A DNA stretch of 29,613 bases from CAZEFK01 sp964511405 (lineage in GTDB: Bacteria; Pseudomonadota; Alphaproteobacteria; Elsterales; Elsteraceae). Numbering within the stretch: position 1 is the first letter of the stretch; every line of letters starts with the position of its first letter. Position numbers and translations under genes: made by a program. Under the pieces are notes generated by a model that made no database searches, was not told where the DNA came from, and saw nothing but the letters and a program-made list of their open reading frames with translations. The stretch is taken from positions 1-29,613 of the forward strand of contig CAZEFK010000085.1 of assembly GCA_964511405.1 (NCBI GenBank), given 5' to 3'. This document shows positions 23,872 through 29,613 of this stretch, in pieces.

Positions 23872-24237
23872 TCAACCCTGCGTTGGCGCGCGGTCGAAGA
23901 AGCCGGTGATGGATTGCAGCCGGCCATCGGCCACCACGCCGAAGTCGGTGCCGTCGACCAGGGGTTGGCCGCCTTCGGGGGCCAGCGACCAGGTGAAGCG
24001 GACGCGGTCGTGGTGCGTCTCGACCGCGCCGGTGCGGCGGAAGCGGTGGCCGGGGAAGCGCTCCTGCACCTGGCCGATCATGGCGTCGATGCCGGCCAGG
24101 CCGTCGCTCTGCAGCATCGGGTCGACATAGCTGGCGGTCTCGGTCCAGGTCCGGGCGAGCAGGTCGCGCCGCCGCATCGGGTCGGTCTCGTTCCAGCCGT
24201 CGATGTAGCGATCGATCAGGGCGGTGACGTTGGTCAT
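23872..24237 (-). CDS. SnoaL-like / NTF2-fold protein
   Basis: A 121-residue protein of the NTF2/SnoaL-like fold: MTNVTALIDRYIDGWNETDP, then RRRDLLARTWTETASYVDPM, RFPGHRFRRTGAVETHHDRV and FDRAPTQG. Proteins of this type are small cone-shaped dimers, some isomerases or cyclases, many of unknown role. Start ATG 24235-24237 has an excellent AAGGAGG ribosome-binding site. It is divergent from the MmyB-type regulator gene across 130 bases that hold an ATTAC/GTAAT inverted repeat, so control by that regulator is likely. The frame stays open upstream of the ATG but that part reads as non-coding. Confidence 0.88.
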   Translation of the reverse strand: MTNVTALIDRYIDGWNETDPMRRRDLLARTWTETASYVDPMLQSDGLAGIDAMIGQVQERFPGHRFRRTGAVETHHDRVRFTWSLAPEGGQPLVDGTDFGVVADGRLQSITGFFDRAPTQG

Positions 24238-24315
24238 GAGAACCTCCTTCGTTCGGGCGCCGGCCGGTCGCCGCCGCCTGGGCCGGATCATCGGGGCGGT
24301 GCGGGCCGCCGGTCG

Positions 24316-24332
24316 ATTACGCGCTGGGTAAT
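24316..24332. promoter_or_regulatory. ATTAC-N7-GTAAT inverted repeat between divergent genes
   Basis: Perfect 5-base arms around 7 bases, the only AT-rich symmetrical element in the 130-base spacer between the SnoaL-like gene and the MmyB-type regulator. The position, 36 bases before the regulator start and about 80 before the SnoaL start, suits an operator for the XRE regulator. Confidence 0.45.
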
Positions 24333-24367
24333 GGCTGCGCGCCGCGGGCTGGGGTAGGACTGCGGCC

Positions 24368-25156
24368 ATGGCCACCTCCGTCCAGCCGGTCGGCGAACTG
24401 CTGCGCACCTGGCGGCAGCGCCGCCGCCTCAGCCAGCTCGACCTCGCCTGCGAGGCCGACATCTCGACCCGCCATCTGAGCTTCCTGGAGACCGGCCGGG
24501 CCACGCCCAGCCGCGACATGGTCCTGCACCTGGCCGAGCGGCTGGAGGTGCCGCTGCGCGAGCGCAACCGTCTGCTGCTGGCGGCCGGCTATGCGCCGGT
24601 CTATCCCGAGCGCCCGCTGGCCGACCCGGCGCTGGCCGCGGCGCGCCAGGCGGTCGAGCAGGTGCTGGCCGGGCACGAGCCCTATCCGGCGCTGGCCGTC
24701 GATCGCCACTGGACGCTGGTCAGCGCCAACCGGGCCGTGGGACGGCTGACGGGGGACGTCGATCCCGCGCTGCTGGCGCCGCCGGTGAACGTGCTGCGGC
24801 TGGGCCTCCATCCCAACGGACTGGCGCCGCGCATCGCCAACTTCGCCGAGTGGCGCGCCCATCTGCTGGCCCGGCTGCGCCAGCAGATCGACGCCACCGC
24901 CGACCTCAGGCTTTCAGCGCTCCATGATGAGCTGGCCGCCTACCCGGTGCCGCCCGGCCGGCGCCCGCCGCCGGACGCTCCGGGCATCGTGGTGCCGCTC
25001 CGGCTCGACACCGCGGCCGGGCTGTTGAACCTGGTCAGCACCATCACCGTGTTCGGCACGCCGGTCGACGTCACCCTGTCCGAGCTGGCGGTGGAGTCGT
25101 TCTTCCCGGCCGATCCCGAAACCACCGCGATCCTGCGGCGCCTGAGCGAGGCCTGA
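24368..25156 (+). CDS. XRE-family transcriptional regulator with MmyB-like ligand domain
   Basis: A 262-residue regulator. The N-terminal helix-turn-helix of XRE type (about 8-65) reads LRTWRQRRRLSQLDLACEAD, ISTRHLSFLETGRATPSRDM with LHLAERLEVPLRERNRLLLA. The C-terminal MmyB-like domain (about 95-262) has YPALAVDRHWTLVSANRAVG, LRLGLHPNGLAPRIANFAEW and LLNLVSTITVFGTPVDVTL with ESFFPADPETTAILRRL. In this family the domain is a PAS-like pocket thought to bind a hydrophobic ligand. Divergence from the SnoaL-like gene, with an inverted repeat between, is the usual layout for local control, often of oxidoreductases or NTF2-fold proteins. The start lacks a strong ribosome-binding site. Confidence 0.93.
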   Translation: MATSVQPVGELLRTWRQRRRLSQLDLACEADISTRHLSFLETGRATPSRDMVLHLAERLEVPLRERNRLLLAAGYAPVYPERPLADPALAAARQAVEQVLAGHEPYPALAVDRHWTLVSANRAVGRLTGDVDPALLAPPVNVLRLGLHPNGLAPRIANFAEWRAHLLARLRQQIDATADLRLSALHDELAAYPVPPGRRPPPDAPGIVVPLRLDTAAGLLNLVSTITVFGTPVDVTLSELAVESFFPADPETTAILRRLSEA

Positions 25157-25164
25157 GTTCTTGA

Positions 25165-25479
25165 ACGCTTCACCTGTCGGTCGTGTCCCTGCTCGAGCTC
25201 GAGCGTAGCGCCCTGCTCGCGGGGCGGCGGGACGCTGCCCAGGGCGAGATCCTGCTGCGATGGATCGAGCGCCTCGTCATCCCCGCCGTCGGCGATCGAA
25301 TCCTGCCGGTCGACGTCGCCGTGGCCCGGCGCTCCGCCGCCTTGCACATCCCAGACCCGAAGCCGGATCGCGACGCCCTGATCGCGGCGACGGCAATGGT
25401 GCACGGCCTGACGGTCGCGACCCGGAACATGCGGGACTTCGAGCCGATGGTACCATTCGTCAATCCATGGGAGGCGTGA
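25165..25479 (+). pseudogene. VapC/FitB-type PIN toxin fragment, N-terminus missing
   Basis: The frame, open from 25165 after a TGA, reads LHLSVVSLLELERSALLAGR, then ILPVDVAVARRSAALHIPDP, RDALIAATAMVHGLTVATRN and ends MVPFVNPWEA. This is the last two-thirds of a FitB-type VapC toxin (PIN-domain RNase). The conserved Glu in LLELE and Asp in RDALIAATA remain, but the first ~45 residues, with the essential Asp of the DTNV motif, are absent. A GTG at 25183 could start translation, yet the product could not form a full PIN active site. No antitoxin gene is upstream; the sequence abuts the regulator gene, so the 5' part was lost by deletion. Confidence 0.85.
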
Positions 25480-25518
25480 TCGCGATCGTAGCTGCATCAG
25501 GCTGCGGTACCGGCCCAA

Positions 25519-27828
25519 CTACCGGACCGTCGTTTCCACCGTGCCGCTGGGCTCCAGGCGCGCCTCGCCGTCGGGCAGCGCCACGCGCGTGCCATGCCGG
25601 TTCTCGTCGCTGGCGGACAGCCGCAGCCGCCCGTCGGCGAACGCCAGTTCGTAGGCGCCGCCGTGATAGTGGAAGCCGAAGCGCACCGGCCCCAGCGCCG
25701 GCGGCGGATGCGGCGCCAGGCGGATGCCGGCCTCGTCGAAGTCCAGGCCCAGATAGTGCCGCTGCAGTACGTCGATGGTGCCGGCCAGGGCGCCCATGTG
25801 CAGGCCGTCCTCGGTGCTGGTGCTGTGGCCGGGATCGAGGTCGGTCTGCATCGCCTGGGTGAAGAAGGCCCAGGACTGCGCGCGGTCCAAGGTCGCCAGG
25901 GCCCCGGCGCAGATGACCCGCGATAGGCTTGATTCATGGGTCATGCGGTCGAGATAGGCGTCGACCGTGCGGCGCATCTCGGCCGGCCCGAACGCATAGC
26001 CCAGGCTCTCGACCAGTTCGCCCAGCGCCGGCGGCGGGAACAGGTGGAACAGGGTCAGCACGTCGGCCTGCTTGGTGACTTGGTAGGCGTTGACGCTGTC
26101 GCCGCGGGCGTCGAGCATCCAGTCGACCCGGCCGTCGGGATAGCGCTCGGCGAACGCCCGGCCGTCCATGGGTTTCAATCGCTCGAAGCCGCGGAACTGG
26201 CTGAGCACGCCGCCGTCATGGAAGGCCAGCGCCAGACGGTCGGCGACCTGCGCCCAAAGGGCGGGCTCGTCGCCGCCCACGCCCAGCGACCGCTGCAGCT
26301 CGTCGTGGCGCTGGCGGGGCAGGGCGTCGAGCACGGCCAGCGCCCGGCGCAGGGTCCAGGCCGCCATGACGTTGGTGTAGGCGTTGTCGTCGAGGCCGGG
26401 CTCGGCGGCGCCGGGATAGGCGTCGTGATATTCGTCCGGCCCGATCACGCCGCAGATGCTCCAGCGGTCCGAGCCCGGCTGGCGCTCGGCGATGCTGGCC
26501 CAGAAGCGCGCGATTTCGATCAGCAGCTCGGCGCCGTAGTCCGACAGGAACTCGGCATCGCCGGTCGCCAGATGATAGCGCCACAGATTGATGGCGATGG
26601 CGCTGCCGACATGGCGCTGCCGCCGGGTTTCGTCGCGCATCCACCGGCCGGTCAGGCCGTTGCGCTGGAGGCCGGGCGTCACTTCGGCGCCGGTGCTGGC
26701 GCTGCGCCACGGGAACATGGCGCCGCGATATCCCGCCTGCCGTGCGGCGGCCCGCGCGGCGTCGAGCCGACGGTAGCGGTACAGCAGCAGCGCCCGGGCG
26801 AGGTCGGGGAAGCGGATCGCGAGGAACGGGAACACCAGGATGTCGTCCCAGAACACCTGGCCGCCATAAGCCCGCTGCCAGCCGCGGGCCGGGAAGCCGG
26901 CGTCCAGGTGGACGGTGTGGGGTGACGCCGTCTGTAGCACGTGGAAGGCATGCAAGCGGGTGGCGCGCGCCAGCTCCGGGTTGCCGGCCTCGAAGGCAGC
27001 CCGATCCCATAGGCGTGTCCACGCTGCGGCGTGGGCCTCGCGGATCACGTCGAAGGCCGGTGCCACCCGGGCCGATGCCAAAGCCGCCTCGGCCGGGTCG
27101 CCAACCGCCGGATCACAGCCGGTGACCAGGGCCGCCACCAGCTCGACGGCCACGGTCCGGCCGTCGGCGGCGGCGCAGGTCACCAGTTCGGCCGTGCCGT
27201 CCGGCAGCCGGTCGACGCGCCGGTCCTCGACCTGGCCCTCGACCACCGAGAGCTTGAGGGCCATGGCCACGTCGATCCCGAACCGGCGCGTCCGGGCCCG
27301 CAGCAGCAGGACGTCGTCCGGCATCGCGTCCGAGGGCTGGATAAGCAGATCGTCGGGACAGGCGATGGCGGCGCGGATCTCCAGCCGGCCCGACCAGCCC
27401 TCGGGCACCATCTCCAGCCGCAACGCCGCCCGCTCGGCGGCGGCCATGCTGACCAGCCGGCACTCCGCCAGGGCGACGCGCCGGCCGCCGTCGTCGAGGC
27501 GGAGCCGTCGGATCGCCAGGCCTTGTCCCAGGTCCAGCCCGTGCCGGTAGTCGAGCGGGGCGTGCCGGGCTGGCGACAGCCACGTGCCGCCGGCGATGCG
27601 CACCCGCAGGTCGGGCCAGGCCGGCAGCTCGGCCAGCGCCTCGGTCAGGCAGCGTCCGCGCTCGGTGTCGTGGATCAGCCGATCGTAGCAGCCGGCTCGG
27701 GTCGTGCCGGGACGGCCGCCGGCCTCCGGCGACCAGGCTCGGATGAACAACCGGCCGTTGCCGAGGCCGAGCAGCGAGCCGCGCCGTGCCTCGTCCGCCG
27801 GATCGTAGCGGTCGAACACCAGGTCCAT
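25519..27828 (-). CDS. Glycoside hydrolase family 65 (disaccharide phosphorylase-like)
   Basis: A 769-residue GH65 enzyme, normal length. Near the N-terminus is RGSLLGLGNGRLFIRAW. The catalytic (alpha/alpha)6 barrel contains YGGQVFWDDILVFPFLAIRF, GAMFPWRSASTGAEVTP and the general acid E466 in ICGVIGPDEYHDAYPG, then DNAYTNVMAAWTLRRAL. Later segments are AYQVTKQADVLTLFHLFPP, MTHESSLSRVICAGALA and HSTSTEDGLHMGALAGTIDV; the Ser and His there correspond to phosphate-binding residues of GH65 phosphorylases, so phosphorolysis rather than hydrolysis is favoured. Family members act on maltose, trehalose, kojibiose, nigerose and other alpha-glucosides; the substrate cannot be read. It starts 4 bases after the PfkB gene with no ribosome-binding site, implying coupling. 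No beta-phosphoglucomutase gene, the usual companion, is in view. Confidence 0.92.
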   Translation of the reverse strand: MDLVFDRYDPADEARRGSLLGLGNGRLFIRAWSPEAGGRPGTTRAGCYDRLIHDTERGRCLTEALAELPAWPDLRVRIAGGTWLSPARHAPLDYRHGLDLGQGLAIRRLRLDDGGRRVALAECRLVSMAAAERAALRLEMVPEGWSGRLEIRAAIACPDDLLIQPSDAMPDDVLLLRARTRRFGIDVAMALKLSVVEGQVEDRRVDRLPDGTAELVTCAAADGRTVAVELVAALVTGCDPAVGDPAEAALASARVAPAFDVIREAHAAAWTRLWDRAAFEAGNPELARATRLHAFHVLQTASPHTVHLDAGFPARGWQRAYGGQVFWDDILVFPFLAIRFPDLARALLLYRYRRLDAARAAARQAGYRGAMFPWRSASTGAEVTPGLQRNGLTGRWMRDETRRQRHVGSAIAINLWRYHLATGDAEFLSDYGAELLIEIARFWASIAERQPGSDRWSICGVIGPDEYHDAYPGAAEPGLDDNAYTNVMAAWTLRRALAVLDALPRQRHDELQRSLGVGGDEPALWAQVADRLALAFHDGGVLSQFRGFERLKPMDGRAFAERYPDGRVDWMLDARGDSVNAYQVTKQADVLTLFHLFPPPALGELVESLGYAFGPAEMRRTVDAYLDRMTHESSLSRVICAGALATLDRAQSWAFFTQAMQTDLDPGHSTSTEDGLHMGALAGTIDVLQRHYLGLDFDEAGIRLAPHPPPALGPVRFGFHYHGGAYELAFADGRLRLSASDENRHGTRVALPDGEARLEPSGTVETTVR

Positions 27829-27832
27829 GGGG

Positions 27833-28786
27833 TCAGAGGGGATAGGCCCGGCTCAGCAGCGCCGGCATCAGCGCCTCGATCTGCGGCCGCGCGGGATAGG
27901 AGGGCTGCGAGCCGTAGCCGGTCACCGCATGGTGCGCGGCGGCGGTGGCGAAGGCTGCAGCCTGGAGCGGCGGTTGGCCTTCCAGCAGGGCCACGGCCAA
28001 GGCGCCGGTGAAGGCGTCGCCGGCGCCGGTGCTGTCGACCACGTCGACCGGCAGCGGCGGGATGATCGTGCGTTGGCCGCCATGGGCGGCGAGACAGCCG
28101 CCGTCCGCCAGCTTGACGCAGACCAGCGGGGGCCCGAGCGCGGCCAGCGCGTCCGCGGCGGCCGCTGCCCCCGCGGCGTCGCGGGCGGGGATGCCGGTCA
28201 GCGCCGCCGCCTCGTCGGCATTGGGCGCAAGCGCCGTGGCCATGGCCAGCACGGCGCGGTCGGCACGGTCGGGAAAGGACGGGTCGATCACCAGCCGCAG
28301 GCGGCGCTGGCACGCCGCCTGGGCAGCCCGGGCGACCACGGCGGCCGGGATTTCGCAGTCGGCGGCCAGCACCGAGCCCGGGCTCGCGGCCGCAAGGTCG
28401 TCGGCCAGCGCCGCGGCGGCGCCTTCGGTCCAGCGGTCGTTGGCGTTGCCGGCCAGCACGATGGCCTTCTTCCCGTCGGGCCCGACTGCGATCATGGAGA
28501 CGGCGGTGGCGCAGTCGAGCGCGGTCGAGACGGCGGCCAGGTCGACGCCGGCGCGGCGCAGCGGGTCCAAGGCCTGGTTGGCCAGCTCGTCATTGCCGAC
28601 CCGGCCCAACAGCCGCGCCGGATGGCCGAGCCGGCGCGCCAGATAGGCCCGATTGGCGGCCTTGCCGCCGCTGAGCCGGACGAAGTCGTGGGCGGACAAA
28701 GTCTCGGCGCTGCCCGGGGCGGCGTCGACCCGCGCCTGGAAATCGGCGTTGATGCTGCCCAGCGACAGGAGCCAGGGGGCGGTCAC
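27833..28786 (-). CDS. PfkB-family carbohydrate kinase
   Basis: A 317-residue ribokinase/PfkB-family sugar kinase. The N-terminal part has LSLGSINADFQARVD and the substrate-binding glycines of RLSGGKAANRAYLARRLG. The C-terminal signature VDSTGAGDAFTGALAVALL carries the catalytic base D257 and the anion hole. APNADEAAALTGIP is also typical. The phosphorylated substrate (ribose-, fructose- or nucleoside-like) cannot be assigned. The start is a GTG at 28786 with a poor ribosome-binding site; a 9-base sequence GGTCACGAG occurs twice near it (28782-28804). The GH65 gene follows by 4 bases, so the kinase probably acts on a product of that enzyme or on the same glycoside pathway (inference). Confidence 0.92.
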   Translation of the reverse strand: MTAPWLLSLGSINADFQARVDAAPGSAETLSAHDFVRLSGGKAANRAYLARRLGHPARLLGRVGNDELANQALDPLRRAGVDLAAVSTALDCATAVSMIAVGPDGKKAIVLAGNANDRWTEGAAAALADDLAAASPGSVLAADCEIPAAVVARAAQAACQRRLRLVIDPSFPDRADRAVLAMATALAPNADEAAALTGIPARDAAGAAAAADALAALGPPLVCVKLADGGCLAAHGGQRTIIPPLPVDVVDSTGAGDAFTGALAVALLEGQPPLQAAAFATAAAHHAVTGYGSQPSYPARPQIEALMPALLSRAYPL

Positions 28787-28986
28787 GAGAGGTCGGTCAC
28801 GAGGGCGCTGCCTCCACGCTGTCCTGCCGACCTCAACTGGACGATGGCATCAAGGGTTCCGTACCGGTTGCCGGTCGATGGTATCCAAGTAAAGGCCTGA
28901 AACTATCCCCTTGATCATTTGGCCGATGGCCGGGTTTCGCGAATCCGGCTACATGGGCACGACGCTCAGCCGTCCCGGAGGCTTCG

Positions 28987-29211
28987 ATGGGGACTGCCCG
29001 TTCTCGGCTGGCGCTGGCCGCGGCAGCGGTCGGGTTCGTCAGCGCCAGCGGCTTGCTTTACGTCGCCGACCGGCCGATCGGCCGCGCCCAGCTCTCGCGG
29101 TTTGCCCAGATGTCGGCCGGAACGCGGGCGCCGGCCTGCAGTCGGGACGCCGGCCGCGCGGACCTCGACGATCCGCCGCCCTTCTTCACCGCCGTGCCGG
29201 GCTGCCGCTGA
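28987..29211 (+). CDS. Small exported protein of unknown function
   Basis: A 74-residue frame with a good GGAGG ribosome-binding site 6 bases ahead of its ATG. The N-terminus MGTARSRLALAAAAVGFVSA with SGLLYVA looks like a signal peptide or single membrane anchor. The rest has two cysteines (PACSRDAG and PGCR at the C-terminus) and the run DDPPPFFTAVPGC. No family is recognised. The 200-base spacer before it (28787-28986) holds no other gene; an imperfect 21-base palindrome lies at 28929-28949. The reading frame is short and the call rests on the ribosome-binding site and the exported-type N-terminus. Confidence 0.55.
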   Translation: MGTARSRLALAAAAVGFVSASGLLYVADRPIGRAQLSRFAQMSAGTRAPACSRDAGRADLDDPPPFFTAVPGCR

Positions 29212-29333
29212 CCACCCCTGCCTGGTCTTGAGGCCGCTCGGCAAATCGGGAGGGCGGCGGGTGAGCCGGTGGTCATCATCGAGAACCGGCCGATCGTCGG
29301 GCTCAACGTCATTTGATCGATGGCGGACCGCGG

Positions 29334-29613
29334 TCACCCGTGATGGTCGTCCTTTCGGTGCGGATCACTCGTCGGATGGGATGACGGCGGCGGGGGCGGC
29401 GCCATGCGCGGCGGTGGCGGCGGCGCGACCGGGTGCGGCGCCGGCGGGGGCGCTGCGACGACCCGCTGTTGCGGCGGCGGTGCCGCCGGACGGGGCGCCG
29501 GTGGCGCTGCCGTGATTTGCGGCGGGGGCGGCGCCATGTGCGGCTGTGGCGGTGGGGCGACCGGGTGCGGCGCCGGGGCGACCGGGTGCGGCGGCGGGGC
29601 GACCGGGTGCGGC
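29334..29613 (-). CDS. C-terminal part of a Pro/His-rich repeat protein, cut by the right edge
   Basis: On the minus strand an open frame enters from the right edge and ends at a TGA (29334-29336). It consists mainly of proline-rich repeats of the form APHPVAPPP, then MAPPPPQITAAPPAPRPAAP and a second HPVAPPPPPRMAPPPPPSSH, ending in a basic, His/Asp-rich tail HPTSDPHRKDDHHG. An internal ATG at 29535-29537 gives a 67-residue frame, but the same repeat pattern continues in frame to the window edge, so the real start lies outside. Such stretches occur in periplasm-spanning or surface proteins. No domain is visible in this part, and GC-rich repeats can hold open frames by chance. Confidence 0.6.
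   Translation of the reverse strand, partial: PHPVAPPPHPVAPAPHPVAPPPQPHMAPPPPQITAAPPAPRPAAPPPQQRVVAAPPPAPHPVAPPPPPRMAPPPPPSSHPTSDPHRKDDHHG
29554..29613. repeat. 21-base tandem repeat at the right edge
   Basis: Two full 21-base units and one partial unit, each containing GGGGCGACCGGGTGCGGC, at 29554-29574, 29575-29595 and 29596-29613. Related copies occur around 29425-29445. On the minus strand each unit codes for seven residues of the HPVAPPP type. The array runs beyond the window, so its copy number is unknown. Confidence 0.85.

Noticed and set aside
28929..28949. Imperfect 21-base palindrome in the spacer before the small exported protein, considered as a promoter operator
   Set aside because: Two G-T mismatches and no supporting half-sites nearby; symmetry of this quality is common in DNA of this composition.
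1..29613. CRISPR arrays, tRNA or rRNA genes, insertion sequences, integrases
   Set aside because: None seen. The only direct repeats are the 45-base pair, the 15-base and 21-base tandem arrays and the ATACCGAC half-sites; no transposase or recombinase motifs appear in any frame.

Overview
The window is about 29.6 kb of very GC-rich bacterial chromosome. The families present (a YfaY-type CinA, a class III cyclase fused to TolB-like and TPR modules, PAS_5, HWE-free hybrid kinases) and the divergent xseA/purD pair with strong GC at third codon positions point to an alphaproteobacterium, probably of the Rhodospirillales/Azospirillales group. That placement is an inference from gene content and base composition, not a computed phylogeny. 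There are no rRNA or tRNA genes, no insertion sequence and no CRISPR array.

Layout. 1-6730: housekeeping and metabolic genes, with xseA (cut by the left edge) divergent from purD, then an adenylate/guanylate cyclase, a CinA-like protein and a metallo-beta-lactamase-fold hydrolase. 6736-10655: a signalling cluster, with a LuxR-type response regulator and an upstream hybrid kinase whose ATP-binding domain looks degenerate. These are divergent from an AraC-type regulator that overlaps a PAS_5-domain gene by 4 bases. The divergent spacer holds three copies of an ATACCGAC half-site. 10689-12032: a trypsin-fold protease with no recognisable signal peptide.

12226-18428: a GFA-family zinc protein, then a MNT/HEPN (MntA-HepT-like) toxin-antitoxin pair, then a second two-component operon (response regulator plus a large hybrid kinase with Hpt domain) and a lipoprotein. 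The toxin-antitoxin pair lies between two 45-base perfect direct repeats. One repeat is the 3' end of the hybrid kinase gene; the other is an orphan copy beside the GFA gene. A remnant of a second GFA gene abuts the kinase end. This looks like an inserted or duplicated segment and is the most unusual structure in the window.

18677-19823: a Xre/ParS-RES toxin-antitoxin pair of clearly lower GC, probably acquired. 19857-23868: a small ferredoxin-fold (ABM-like) protein, an orphan family 5 ABC substrate-binding protein and an abutting MscS-type channel. 23872-25156: a SnoaL-like protein divergent from its probable MmyB/XRE-type regulator. 25165-25479: a VapC fragment lacking its first catalytic Asp. 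25519-28786: a PfkB-type sugar kinase and a GH65 phosphorylase in one operon. 28987-29613: a small exported protein and the C-terminal end of a Pro/His-rich repeat protein cut by the right edge.

Two intact toxin-antitoxin pairs and one toxin remnant within about 13 kb, plus the duplicated GFA/Hpt ends, mark 12.2-25.5 kb as the plastic part of an otherwise ordinary chromosome. No wholly new system can be claimed from sequence alone. The best leads are the repeat-flanked MNT/HEPN insertion and the pseudokinase/AraC/PAS_5 cluster.
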